The position numbers and the translations under genes are program-made. A stretch of 64,000 nt of DNA, taken from the NCBI GenBank assembly GCA_030267565.1, contig BRXU01000017.1, forward strand, positions 2,202,501 to 2,266,500, in the 5' to 3' direction. The stretch is from Pleodorina starrii (Eukaryota; Chlorophyta; Chlorophyceae; Chlamydomonadales; Volvocaceae). The notes beneath the pieces are model-generated. The model was given only the letters and a program-made list of their open reading frames with translations, did no database searches and was not told the DNA's origin. Position 1 is the stretch's first letter; each line of letters begins with the position of its first letter. Shown here one piece after another: positions 13,501 through 25,245 of this stretch.

Positions 13501-14923
13501 AGTTGGCGAGTTACACGGGGTGGGGTGGGTTGGGACATTGGCGTGAAGAGACCAAACGTCCAGATTCCAGTTCGGGGCCGGGAGGGATGGGAGCGAGTAA
13601 GGCGAATCCTTCTCGCCAACGCAAACCCGCAGGCTGGCTCCACCCCCCCTCCCTCCCCACCACCACCACCACCACCACCACACCAACCCCCCTTACTACC
13701 CGCTCCTCCACCCCCACCCCCACCACCACCCACCAACCCCACGTCCCCCCACCCGACCCCATGTCAACCCCACCTGGGCAGGTGTTCCATGAGCGAGCCC
13801 GGCATCGTACCGTCGTACGGCGCCTCGCCGGCGTACAGCAGTCGTACTGACGCCGCCACCTGCGCCGCGGGGCACAGCAGAGCGCACCGCTGCACCGCCT
13901 CCGCGTTGCGCCGAATGAGTCCCTCGGCGGTGGAGAGCAGGAGGGGGGGGCGGCACAGAGGGTCACCCGCCTCGCGGTCCGGGGATAGCTGAGGGGAGGC
14001 GAAGGGGGGAAGGAGGGAGGGTTGTTATCCATGTATAGGGTTTCACGGGTAACCCCGTGAACGGGGGGCCCGCCATAGGCAGGCGTAAACAGGCCGGCGG
14101 GGACACGCAGGCAGGCGAAAGGAGGCGTGGGGTGAGAAGGAGGGCATTCGGGTGTTTGGGGTTGGGGTGTATGTGGCCACACGAACAGGAGGCTGGCCTC
14201 GCTCGAAACACGGAATTATATATTGTTCCCATCAGCAAAACCGTACAAAGTGAGAGCCCCCCCCTCTCCCCCTTCCCCTACCCCGCCCCCGCCCACAGCC
14301 CGACCCGTCCCCACCCCCTCCTTCCCCCCCACCTCCTTCTCCGCCATCATGTCGAGCCACTGCAGCTCCGGAGCCGGGTACAGCTTCAGAAACTGCTGAA
14401 ACACGCCGTCCACCAGACCACTCACATCCACCTGACCCGACGTGGCGGCCTCAACCTGTGGAGGGGGATGGGGGGGTGTGGGAGGGAGGGGGAGCGGGGG
14501 AGGGAGGGCGTAGGAGGACGGGCTTCTTAGCCCAAGGCCGGGGTCTGCCTCCGTGCTGCGGCTGGTGGGGCTTGGTTTGGGGTTTTAAGGTTTTAGGGTT
14601 TTAGGGTCTCGCTAAGCTCAGGGGCTTAAGATACGAGGAAAGCTGTTCGAGGTAAGGGTTGGGGTTGGGATTGGGTTCGCGGTTGGGTTTCGGAGCTGGC
14701 AGGAAGGGGCCTGGGGAGGGAGGTGGGTGGCACGCACGGTACGGTACGGCACGGCACGCACACGGCACAACACACCTGCTCCGCCAGTTCCCCCGTACGA
14801 ACGTACGACGCCGCCAGCAGCCGCAGATACAGGTGTAGCGCCAGCACGCTGGGCCCGCCGCTGCTGCCATCGTCTTCGCCGCCGCCGTCGGCGCTGCTGC
14901 CGCTGCTGCTCAGCCGCCGCAAT

Positions 14924-14954
<31 letters not shown>

Positions 14955-17900
14955 CTCCGCCGGCGGCAGTGGCGCTGACCCTCCGGCCCTGGCGCATGCG
15001 CAGTCCTAGTACGGAGGTATGGCCTGTGCGGATGGTGACAGAGGGAAGTGCGACACCGCCGCGGCCCGCCGGAGGGCCCTTGTCCACCGCCGCCGCCGCC
15101 GGTTGCCGCGGCCGCGGCCGCGGCGGCGGCCGCTTCCCCGCCGGCGGCCGGCGGCCGCCGCCACCGCCGCCGCCGTCGTCCTCGTCGTCACCGCCGCTGT
15201 CGCCGCTGTAGGCATCGCTGTCGTAGTAGCTGCTGCCACCGCCGCCGCCGCCGCCAGAATCGTCACTGCCGTACTGCTCGTCCAGGTGCTCGTCCAACTG
15301 TCGTCCTGAGCTGAAGCTGGTGCTGCTGCTGAAGGCGTCCTCGGCAGTGTCCTCCAACAGCCTAAATAATAATTACGGCACCGTACGACAGTCAGTACGA
15401 CAACCACGGCAAACAAAAAACTACGGGTACGGCATGCTTGAGAAACATGAAGGGGCGGCCTGAGGGAGGACCGAAGAGGAGGGGGAACGCGGGCGCGGGG
15501 GCACTCGGGCGGGAGACTGACCCGGCAGGGTACAGACGATGCAAACACACACACACACCCTTCCACCCCCGCCCGCCACCATCACCCCCACCTCCACCCT
15601 CAACCCCAGCCGCGCCTTCTTCCGCCGTGCAGTGCAGTGCATCTCCTTGCCCGGCGCCTTCCTCCAGACAGTCCCCTCCAGCGCCCCCCGTCAACAACAT
15701 CCGCAGTGACTCATTGTTGTATCAAGGAGCATATCACTCCCTGACCCCCCCCCCCACCTAAACCCAAACCCACACGCGCACGCCGCCCCCCCCCCGGGGG
15801 GGTGTGTAACGGCACGTACCTCTCCAGCGCCATGAGCACTCGGTCCTCGAACACCTTGGTCACCAGCATCTGCAGAGCGGTGCGAACGGAGGGGAACACG
15901 GAGGACATGCGACCAGCCTGCGGGGGGGAGGGAGGGAGGGAGGCTTAGGGAATGACATGTGGGGTGACAGGTGGGGTTTGAAGTTCGACAAGAGGTGGGG
16001 GGTGGGCGTGAAAGTGGGACAGCAGGTTCTCCCGCCCCCCCCCCCCACATACCGGACCCACCCTTCACCGACCCCGCCGACCCCGCTCCCACCTCCACCG
16101 CGACCGTGTCGCCCAGGGTGCCGTACAGTCGTGACAGCGGTCGCAGCCGCTCCGAAACCACCGCGTCGTCCGCTCCCACCGCCGGCTCCCGCACCCAGGC
16201 CATGTCATCAACGGAGGACTGGAACACGGGCAGCAGCGAGACGTAGCGCGGGCCGGGGGGGTGGGGGGGGGCGGGAGAGGGAGAGGAGGAGGAGGAGGAA
16301 GGGGTGCATTTCGAGTGCAATGTAAACAAATGGCGGGAGGGAGGGAGGGAGGGAGGGAGGGAGGGAGGGAGGGAGGGAGGGAGGGAGGGAGGGAGGGAGG
16401 GAGGGAGGGAGGGAGGGAGGGAGGGAGGGAGGGAGGGAGGGTGGCGCGGCACGGAGATTGGGGGCCGGGTACCGGGAGCCAGGCACCCCGCTTGGGTCAC
16501 CCACCCACCCACCCCTCACCTGTATGATCGCCCTCTCCCGGTCGAATGCCGCCATGATTCGAGCGCACTCGCCCATCACCCGCAGGTTGTCGTCCTCGAA
16601 GGCCTGGTCGAACCTGAGGGGAGGGAAGGGAGGGGGGTATATTGAAAATTTCGCAGCGGAGAAGGAGACGGAGAAGGGGGGGTGCAGGGACCGTGGTCTT
16701 TCTTCTCCCCCCATCCACACACACATACACACATACACAGACCCCACTCACTCCACCTCACGCCTCCTCCACCTCACCCGTCTCCACCCTCACCTGCCCA
16801 CCACGCGATTCTCCAGCCACACGCAGTACTGCCCCAACCGTCGTACGCCGTACTCCAGGCTGCCGATCGCTGGCTCCAGCTGCCGCCGATCCAACGACAG
16901 ACGCGCGACCAGGCCGACGGAGGCACCGCCGCCGCTGAGGCCCGCCGCCGCCGCCGCCGCCGCCGCTGCGGCCGTGGGGCCGCCGGCGGCGGCCGCCGCT
17001 GCCCTCGCCGCCGCGTCCTCCTCCGCCGCTGCCGCCCCCGCCAGTCTGTTTCGCTCCCCCGCATTGGCCACCTCTGAGGTGAGAGCCCTCAGCTTGTGAG
17101 CGACGGCCTGAGCAGGGTTTCGGAGCGGGGGAGATGGAGGGGGGTGGACGGGTGGGAATAGTGTCGGGGGGGCGGGGTTTCGGCGACGTCCGCCCCCCCG
17201 CGTTCCCCGCCCTCCGCCTTCCCACCAGCCCCCACACCTCCCCCCCACCTCCCCACCCACCGCAGCTTCCGCCAGCTTCCTGTCCTCCCAGAACAGTCCG
17301 GGCAGTCCCTGCGTGAACGCGCCGTCCCCCTCCCTCAGACCCACGAACAGGGCCAGGAAGTCGAGCAGGCGCACCAGCTCCACAGCTCGACTGCGGAGAC
17401 CGTCGGCGCGCTGCACGGCTCGGCGGGGTGGGTGGGGGGGGTTGAGTGTGTGCGTGTGTGTGCGTGTGCTTTTGGGGTGTGTGTGTGTGTGTGTATGCCT
17501 TTGGATAGAGTGACACGACCTGGTAACAATGCATTGTAATGATGATGTAATTATAGAACCCAATGCAGCGAGGTACCAAGTAAACGAGGCGATGGGTGGG
17601 TGGATTTAGGTTTGGGATGCACCGCACCGCACCGCACTGTACCGCGGCCCGTCCCCCTGCCGGCCATGCAGCCAGCTGCCCACCCACCTGGACCGCTCGC
17701 CCAGCCACGCAGCCAGCCAGCCAGCCACCCAGTCACGCAGCCAGCCAGTTAGCCACCCAACCACACCCGCCCACTCACCCACCCGCCCACCCCGCCGTTC
17801 ACCGCACCCCATCCCGGCCCTCCTTCCCTCGCCCGCCCGCGGCCCGCCCACCCAACCCTATCCGCCCTCCGCCGGCCTCCCAGCGCCCCAGCCTCCAAAC

Positions 17901-19450
17901 GCGCCCCCCAAAACCGCCCACCCAAACCCGCCCTCCGAACGCCCCCTCCTCCAAGCGCCCCAGCTCCCCCCCGCCCTCCCCCACGCACCTGCAGCCGGTC
18001 CCCCAGCCGCGTGCCGACCTGCCCCACCCGGTTGCTGTGCTCCTCAACCCGCCGGAACGCCTCTCGAGCCGCCTCCGAGTGCCGGCTGCAGCTGGATAGC
18101 GCTTTCTGGGGGGCGGGGGGGGCGGGGGGGGGGGGTGAGGGAGGAGGTCATCAAGGTGAGGGACGGCAGCGGTGGAGGGGAGGTGTTCGTTGGCGAACCG
18201 GGGGGAGGGATTGAGGGCGCTTCAGGGGCATGGGACTGGGCGATGGATGCGGGGAGGGCCGGTACCACTTGCTTGGAGGATGGATGCAGCAATGGCAGGC
18301 TGGGAGGGCCAGCCCCTCCCCCCTCCCCCCTCCCCCTGGCCCCCTCCCTGGACCGCACCTGGTACTTTGCCTGGTCGGTTGCCAGTGTGCTCTGCAGCCC
18401 GGTCACGCTCTTGGACACCTCGCCATGCGCGAACAGCGCCTCGGACTCGGCCCTGAAGGGGCATCATTATCCAGGGATAGACCGCAAACGGTGAATGTTT
18501 GCCCGTTGTAAACGGTAAACAGTTGCGTTCGGTCATTGTGAAAAGGCTCCCCGTCTCCCCTGGCCGGGGAAAGCGCCGGAGAATGTGGGTCCGGCGGGGA
18601 TAATAGACGATGGGGTACCGCGGCGGTGGAACGGAGGGGATGTCAGTTAACGGACCCAGGACCCGGCAGTACTCGTGGGGAAGAGGGTCGGGCGGGATGG
18701 TGGGGGGAGGGAGGGCAAGGAATACCGAACCGCGGCAATGCAGCGGAGTGTTGGAGCACGTCATTGAAAGAAAGGAACACGAACAGGAGCGGTGGGACGG
18801 AGGGATGGTCCAATGCCAGGGCCGGGACGGAGAAGGTTGGGTTATGCAAAGCAAAGCAATTAAGGATGAGGAAGGTGGGGGGAAGGAAGACGTGGGGCAG
18901 GGTAGGGCTGGAGGTGAAGGCGGCATGGGTCCGGGGGCCCGGACAGCCGGGATAGTGCACGTGCGAGGGGTGGGGGTTTGGCAGGCGTGGTTGGTGCGTG
19001 CGGGGTGGCGGGGCGGTGAGGGTGTGTGGCAACTGGGGTGCCAGGTGTGGGTGGCTTCAGCAGAGAGGGGATGGCCGGTCGGGTTGCAGGGGAGCGGGGG
19101 CTTTTCTTTGTGTGGCGAAGCGGGCCGAGTAGGTGTGGACAAGGCAAGGGTCGCCAAGGCTGCAGTTGTGAGAGTCACCAGGGAGACGGCCCACAATAGA
19201 CACGACTGGCAGGCCCCGCCGCGTGAGATAACGAACATTTGTCTGCCGGGACCCACTTGTCAAAGAGCTCTAGCAGGGCGCGGGACTTCTCCAGGGACAC
19301 CCGGGCGGCTGCAGCGGCCGTGCTGGAGTCCGGCTTGGGTCCAGGGGGCTGCGCCTTTGGGTCAAGCACTCCGTTTGCAATTCCCGAAAGGAATGCCCCG
19401 AGGTTGAAGCCATCCTTGAAAGCTTCGGGATCGATGAGAGATAGCTGCAT
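10544..19450 (-). CDS. SEC10: Exocyst complex subunit SEC10 (EXOC5)
   Basis: SEC10 is a subunit of the octameric exocyst that tethers secretory vesicles at the plasma membrane. Eighteen exons on the minus strand: 19450-19257, 18452-18359, 18105-17989, 17410-17261, 17107-16794, 16613-16520, ~16248-16093, 15917-15820, 15361-14776, 14455-14333, 13988-13774, 13390-13201, 12805-12716, 12576-12442, 12086-11952, 11651-11537, 11164-10993, 10745-10544. They sum to 3180 nt (1059 aa), phases consistent. Family matches: N-terminal FKDGFNLGAFLSGIAN (plant SEC10 FKGDFSFDALFGNL), NRVGQVGTRLGDRLQ, LFWEDRKLAEAA, CVWLENRVVGRFDQAFED, LYLRLLAASYVRTGELAEQ, and C-terminal AIKYVRLRQDFATAR. Exon 9 adds a long Gly/Asp/Arg-rich insert (about 150 aa) before the LYLRLLA segment. 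Exon 7 has no AG acceptor where homology begins. The start is the first Met before the conserved block; an upstream exon cannot be excluded. Confidence 0.9.
16333..16440. repeat. (GGGA)n tetranucleotide repeat in SEC10 intron
   Basis: About 27 tandem GGGA units on the + strand, within the intron between SEC10 exons 6 and 7. Confidence 0.9.
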
Positions 19451-21139
19451 GCGGGTTGTCGAATCGTTTGAATAAGCGTTCTACATCCTATGCGCCTCTA
19501 CATGCTGGTTTTCAGTGCTGCGTATTTTGCATATAAAATCTCTTAACTTGCACAGAATCCGACAGGGCCCAGCTCCCAGGAAGCTACTGCTGCGACTCTA
19601 GTCGTCTACGTGAGTCAAAGTCATTGGCGACCTTTATATTGGAGGACATAGACGAACGTTTAAGTTGCAGGTGTATTCAGTCCAGGTTCAGCCTCAGTAA
19701 GCACAAGTTCCGCTCGCAGCCGTTATTCGTACTAACCGCTAGGCATGATAGACGTTTACGCGTTCCGAACACCTTCCGTTCGCTCCGAGCGACCAACGGC
19801 GTTCGCTGCCCGACTGTCTCCTCGAGCCGAAGCCGATGAAAAAAGTTGCAACAGGTAAGGGCGTGACCCGCCTTACGATCAACTGTCTCTTGAGGGGACC
19901 TGGAGGCATCGTGGGCGCCATTTGGAAAGCTACCCCGTAAGCGGCTGTCGCTTGGATCACCAGGACACAGATGCCGACACAGGTGCCGGCGTTGGCATAC
20001 GTTGGCGTCGGCTCCAGCGGCGCTCAGGCGGCAGCTTCTCACCATTAGGCCCATTTCTATGGGCCGAAACCAGTGCTCGTCCCGCGGTACGGCATTTCTA
20101 TGAGCGAACTTTGCGCGTGTCGTCCACGTCGTATTCCATCTGGCCTTTGGGCTTGATGGAATACGACAGTGCGTTATTGTAGTTTGGAGTAAGTTAAAAG
20201 TGGAGCTAGTGGAGCCAAATGCACATTTGCAAGTTTGATGTTAGGCATACGCGGCGTGTGATTGGCTTTCGAACGGTGTCAGTCCCTTGAAGAGCCGTGA
20301 TGTTCAACACATAGTCCATCTACCTAGCATCTTACAATATGTCTATGACTTTGTTAGAAAGTATAATGTTTGAGCTCTAGGTAGTCTGTAAGTACTAGGC
20401 TTGGAGCCTGAAATCTAGAGGCATGTCGCTGCCTAACTTGCTTGAACTCCACTGGCACCCCTGATCAGACGCTTAACCAGACTCAGCTTAGCCATGGGGC
20501 TGGCACTCCGGCTGCTTCAGGATTCCGACAAAGACGCCGACAGCAAGTGTGAACATGAGCATGTGCCACTTGGAGACGTTCCACATGACCAGGAACGCCA
20601 GGCACATCCGACCATACAACTCATAAATCTCAGATAGTTCTTCATCAGTGAAATCTCCATTCATAGGCGTGTCCATATGGGGTAGAGTTGGACGTGGCCC
20701 TAGAGGCTGAGATTGTTAACGCTTCGTGCAGGCTTTTGTGGCATGTAATATTAACAAGTTCAGAAGAACAACAGAAGTGAAGTACTGCTTTCGCTTGGTC
20801 TCAGACGCCCATAGAAATGTCCTGCTTTTTTGTACTACCGAAACCAATGCTCGTCAAAGCCATAGAAATGGGCCTATTTCTAGGCCTCAGCTAGTGGTCA
20901 ATACAGTGCTGGCGCCGACAGCGAACCCCGGGAAGGCCCCTCTGCCCCCACCACCATAGGATTTGATTCCCGCAAGCTTTAACAGTCTGCGGATGAGCGG
21001 CTATGCAACAGGGTTGGAGCGGGAGGGTGTGGGAGGATTGACTCCAGGCCTCTCCAGGTTTCCTTTTGCTGCCCAAAGACAGCAGGGACGCGCACGCGCG
21101 GGCGACCGGGCGCAACCCAGTAAATGCTGTAATAGCTTA
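19451..21139. other. Upstream of SEC10; mostly without recognised genes
   Basis: Should contain the SEC10 promoter and 5' UTR. AT-richer than the flanking genes. The only open frame with protein-like composition is the small one at 20488-20676. No tRNA or repeat family was recognised. Confidence 0.3.
20488..20676 (-). CDS. Hypothetical 62-aa frame with one hydrophobic segment
   Basis: Unrecognised. Met start, an acidic N-terminus (DFTDEELSEIYELYGRM), a hydrophobic stretch of about 20 residues (FTLAVGVFVGIL region) and a Cys-Gln-Pro-His-Gly end. It may be an exon of a decayed mobile element like the one at 21.1-22.4 kb, or chance. Confidence 0.18.
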   Translation of the reverse strand: MDTPMNGDFTDEELSEIYELYGRMCLAFLVMWNVSKWHMLMFTLAVGVFVGILKQPECQPHG

Positions 21140-22424
21140 TTTACATGACAAGTTACGTTACCTCACGTTTACATGTAAAGTGGCAGGCCCAAACGGTTCC
21201 CAATTTACATGGGCTGTTTTGGGGACGTTATGTCTGTTGGCGCGAACACACTATGTTTTGAGGCGGTAACGTCAAAGCGCCCATGTCATATCACTCCAGC
21301 ACGATGTTAAACCCTTAGGACGAAACCTGCGAGCGTCGTTGCCCATAATGGAACCCGACGCGCTGAGGTCGGCCTCATCGCGCGAGAGCTCGTTCTCAGA
21401 GTACGCCAAGCCCTCGATGGCGGTTTCATCGCGCTCATTGTTTGCATATTGATTGTACTAAAGTTGTGCGGCGTCGGCGAGCGGCTGCGACCGCGGTCGG
21501 CCCTGCGCGGCGTCAGGCGGCGTCGGCATGGCTCTCGGAAGCTCGGCCTGACCGACCACTGTATCTTGTCGAGAAGCAGCAGCGCCTTGTCAACATCCAT
21601 GTTGACTTTATGCAGGACTAGCCGGCAGAGAAACTCATTCGGGAGTGCCGACTGTGGTGAGGGACTGGTGCGCTTGTAGGTCGTACTATTTCGGAAAATA
21701 GTACGGCACGCATGCTCCAGCGCTGTTCCCGCGCACATAAAAGGTATTCACATAACTGCTTGGCCTTGTATCGGTTCGTTATATGTGCCCCAGCAGCTTT
21801 GGTCACTTAGGCAGCTATTCATAAATGGACATGACCATGCAATTCTCTGAGCAATAACGCGTAGCACGGGATTGCATTAAACAAGCAGAGGACATCAAGG
21901 CCGTGCGTGATATAGCACTCTTCGAGCTCGCGCGCTATGTTGCAGATTTGAAAGTCAATTCGGTGATAGTGTTGAGTGATGACCGCCAGGCCAAGGCCCC
22001 AGCGAATGCTTTCCCGAACGCGATACTCAGCATGACACGTGGGAGCCTTGATTCCGGACACATGCCTGGCTTGAGCATAGTGCATAGGAGCAGTGCTCTG
22101 CTGCCGCTGCGCTTGTGCGGAGTTGCCCTTCGTCATGTATTAAGTTTGGCAAGGAGTTCGCAGTGGGAACGCGATGGAGATCGCCGGGCGCTTGTTATAC
22201 CAAGTATATGATAGAACTGAAGGATTGGTCTTGAAAGAAATCAAAACTATGCTAAAATGAGGTTGAACTGGCTGTAACGGGGCGAGGGGTCAACGTTTGG
22301 TCAATTACCCTCCCCCCCCCGGGGCCACGTTAGACTTTTTGGCCACGTAACGTGTAACGGACCCGTTACCCCATGCGAACTGACCACGTTTCCTGTAAAG
22401 TGATAACGTAACGTGTCATGTAAA
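21140..22424. mobile_element. TIR-flanked decayed DNA transposon (about 1.29 kb)
   Basis: The left end reads TTTACATGACAAGTTACGTT and the reverse complement of the right end reads TTTACATGACACGTTACGTT, one mismatch in 20 bp. Looser similarity continues inward (TTTACATGTAAAG against CTTTACAGG). The interior holds two protein-like minus-strand frames (21819-22136 and 21307-21738) that I cannot assign to a transposase family. No confident target-site duplication was found. It is probably a non-autonomous or decayed cut-and-paste element. Confidence 0.5.
21819..22136 (-). pseudogene. Unassigned frame inside the TIR element
   Basis: A 105-aa frame whose C-terminal half (RESIRWGLGLAVITQHYHR, then a Cys/Leu-rich tail) has real-protein composition. 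The neighbouring frame at 21307-21738 carries NEFLCRLVLHKVNMDVDKAL. They could be exons or remnants of one transposase. No catalytic motif was identified, so no function is claimed. Confidence 0.25.
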
Positions 22425-23141
22425 TCCAGCATAAACCTGGGCTGTCGTCTTAGCAGTTGGCACACCTCCGGCTGCCGAGTAAGCCACGCTCTTGGAAAAG
22501 GCGGGGCTTACTGCCGACTCTGGCACCTCGATTCACCCGCGTCCACGTCTTGACGCAGGCAGGAACTCTAGCATTGCAGGCGGTGCGAACGAGCGCATTG
22601 ATGTTGCATCCAACCACCGTAGCGCCTGTCATGAAGTGTGCTTTTGGTTGCAAGCGTGATCACACCGGTGCAATGCCGGTGCAAACCCAGAGATGTGCCC
22701 TCGGCGCCCCCGGCAGTACAAGAGGTACAGGCAGGAACCTGTCAAACACCTGCCCCTGGCCGATCAGTTCCTACAACCCCGCTGACTGTCATCCGTCCCG
22801 CTCAAATCTGCAAAACTTGCCATAGCCCCCGAAAGCCTGAAGATAAACCAGGGCGCACCAGTAACCCTGCGACGAGTTCCGAGCCCGCAGCGAATAATGC
22901 GGTTCTTACAACACTGACAGGCCCAAGACGTGTATGCAATGTATTCTATCAAGTGCGACCTTGTGCGAGGTGCGCGAAACAGCCTTTGAACGGATTCTTT
23001 GCTGTACGACGATTCACATGTTTCAAGCAACTATTAACACCTTTAGATCTCTAAGAAATTTTACGCTCGCTTGCTAGGTACTATCTCACTTTAATAGTTC
23101 CAGCCGGGATCTGTCCAATTCGCTGCGCCGACACCGTAGCC
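22425..23141. other. LTD upstream region
   Basis: No supported gene. It should hold the LTD promoter and 5' UTR. Plus-strand open frames here have no recognisable domain. Confidence 0.3.
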
Positions 23142-23654
23142 ATGAAGGGAATGGTACTTGCTTCGGGCGCTGCCCCTGTCGCTATCTGCCGTGTCTCGAC
23201 GAGGCCTTCGCGCCGATGCGCTTCTTCTGCGGCGCGTCCGTTCACCTGCTCGAGACTTGCACCGGCAGCGCCTCGTGATGTGACTGCCAACTTCTTCCGC
23301 TTCGGCAACAACGGCTTTAAGGCTGAGGACGCTGGCATTGTGGGCAGCCAGGGCCGTGACGAGTACACATATGACGATGTGGAGGCGTACTTTAACTACA
23401 TGGGTTTCCTGGCGACGGAGGGCACCTATGACCGCATGGAGGCCCTGCTCAACTCTGGCCTGCACTGCATCGACATCATCCTCCTACTGGCCTGCAGCGA
23501 GAACGACACCCCGAAGGTGCAGGAGATTTTGAGGGCCGGCGCCGACCCGACCGTGCGGGGTCTCGACGGCAAGCAGCCGCTGGAGCTGGCGACGAAGCCG
23601 GAGCTTATCAAGCTGCTCCAAGAATCTCTGGCGAAGAAGGGTGCTGCCGTGTAA
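23142..23654 (+). CDS. LTD: LHCP translocation defect protein (LTD/GDC1), chloroplast
   Basis: Intronless, 170 aa. LTD is a stromal ankyrin-type adaptor that passes light-harvesting chlorophyll a/b proteins from the inner-envelope translocon to the cpSRP pathway. The first 45 or so residues are Ala/Ser/Arg-rich and typical of a transit peptide. The mature part matches plant LTD closely from memory: FFRFGNNGFKAEDAGIVGSQ, then DDVEAYFNYMGFLATEGTYD, then MEALLNSGLHCIDIILLLA, followed by a single ankyrin-like repeat (PKVQEILRAGADPTVRGLDG). Length is close to Arabidopsis LTD (about 175 aa). The Met at 23142 is the first in frame giving a complete transit peptide. A TGTAA near 24295 is a possible poly(A) signal. 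Confidence 0.93.
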   Translation: MKGMVLASGAAPVAICRVSTRPSRRCASSAARPFTCSRLAPAAPRDVTANFFRFGNNGFKAEDAGIVGSQGRDEYTYDDVEAYFNYMGFLATEGTYDRMEALLNSGLHCIDIILLLACSENDTPKVQEILRAGADPTVRGLDGKQPLELATKPELIKLLQESLAKKGAAV

Positions 23655-25245
23655 AGCGCTCCAAACATAACTAGGATCGTGCGTTAGAACGTGTGCTTGT
23701 CGAGTGTGATGGTGTCGGGTTTGGGGGGAAGATCGAGACTGGTCAGGGGACTAGGCTAGTGGGAGGGGACAAACAAGGGTGGCGAGGTGCAGACATGCAC
23801 CTTTATATGGCATGGGTTTAGGGTTTAAGAGCGATCGGTACATTTTTGCAGTGTAGACTGAGGGTGCCTGTGTCTCGCCCCGCCGCGCGGGGCAGGGGCC
23901 CTCCTAAGACCATGACACAAACGTCGGACGATGTGCTAGGAAAGAAAACCCATGCGCATCGGAGTATTGACCGCGCGATGATGTCTTTGCTGTGTAGTTG
24001 ACAATGGTGAGGGCTGCCGTCCTGCCTCTTAATTTTGCGGAGGGCAGCCACACGAGCGTCAGACGCAATCGTGCGCCTGTCGACGAATGCAGATTGGCGG
24101 CGCTGTGGTCCTGTCTCGTGAGCGTGGCGGAAAGCGGTACGGAGGGAGCCAAGTGCAGCAGGGGAGATTACCTGCTAAGTAGTGAGCGTAATTTGACTGC
24201 CTGCCCATCTGTGGCCCCCTGCGCGATCGTTACTCAGGCATCGCAAGACATTGCAGGATACGATCGGGGCTTCGGGGGCATGAAGCCCCGCCTTGTAAGC
24301 CACCGATTTGGGTTCCTTAATTGTGCGGACGGGAGACGTCGTGTTTCAGGGTTGAGTTGATGTGGTAACGGCCAGGTCAGCCATGTCGCTGGAACGACCA
24401 ACGATCGGCTGCGCAAAGTTACTGAAGGCACTTGAACAGCCGTGATACTTGTGGTATAGCATTAGCGTGAAGGGGTGTGCACAACCGGACACACGCCCGC
24501 AAGGCATGCTCCTACCACTGTCCGCGCAATCAGGCTACGTGTATGACTTTGACAGCGGTGCCGTATATGCACTGTCATATCAGCTACCACCCGGTTCAGC
24601 CTGCACGCACAGTCTCAGCAGGTCGCCAGACACTCCCCACCAGATCAGATGGCCAATACCACGAACGTGCGATATGCACCTGCGGCGCATGTCAGTGACA
24701 CGTCCATCCAGCCCGATTCACGGTCCCAGTTGTGTATGGAAATGCAGGCACCTAGCGCAGTTCATAATATATGCTCGGGTCCCCGCCCTATCCGACGGTG
24801 AACGGAGCTGTTAACAGCTCGCGCTGTGCCGCCCCCTGCTGCACTCGCAACCGCGCACTCGACCTCTTGGCGTCCCCGCCCAGCACCCAGGCACTCCGCT
24901 CCCCCACCGCAAACGGCTCCTGCTCGGCCCCGCCCCTCCGCGCGGGGCGCCATGAAAACGTTTCCCGGTAACCCCCCGCCCTTCACGAGCGCGCATTTCC
25001 CAGCGCTTTGGGGTTCCCCAGAGCCCCCCTTGCCCCAACCCCTCGCTACCGCTCGGTAACGCCTTGTCTCCGTCCCTGCGCTGCGATATCTTCTTCTTAA
25101 CCCCTCGCTACGCAAGGGACCGTCAAGGCTCCCCTCTGCGCTCGGGGTCGTTGGGAGGGTCGGGCTCGTTGGGTCTAGAATACTCCTATTCCCTTCACGC
25201 CCCCCTACGCCCCCTCACGCCCCTCAGCGCCACGTCCCGCTTCGC
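23655..25245. other. Intergenic, 3' flanks of LTD and FAM136A-like gene
   Basis: No gene is supported. The right part (about 24800-25245) is C-rich and contains the 3' region of the FAM136A-like gene. I found no TTACA signal I would commit to. Confidence 0.3.
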
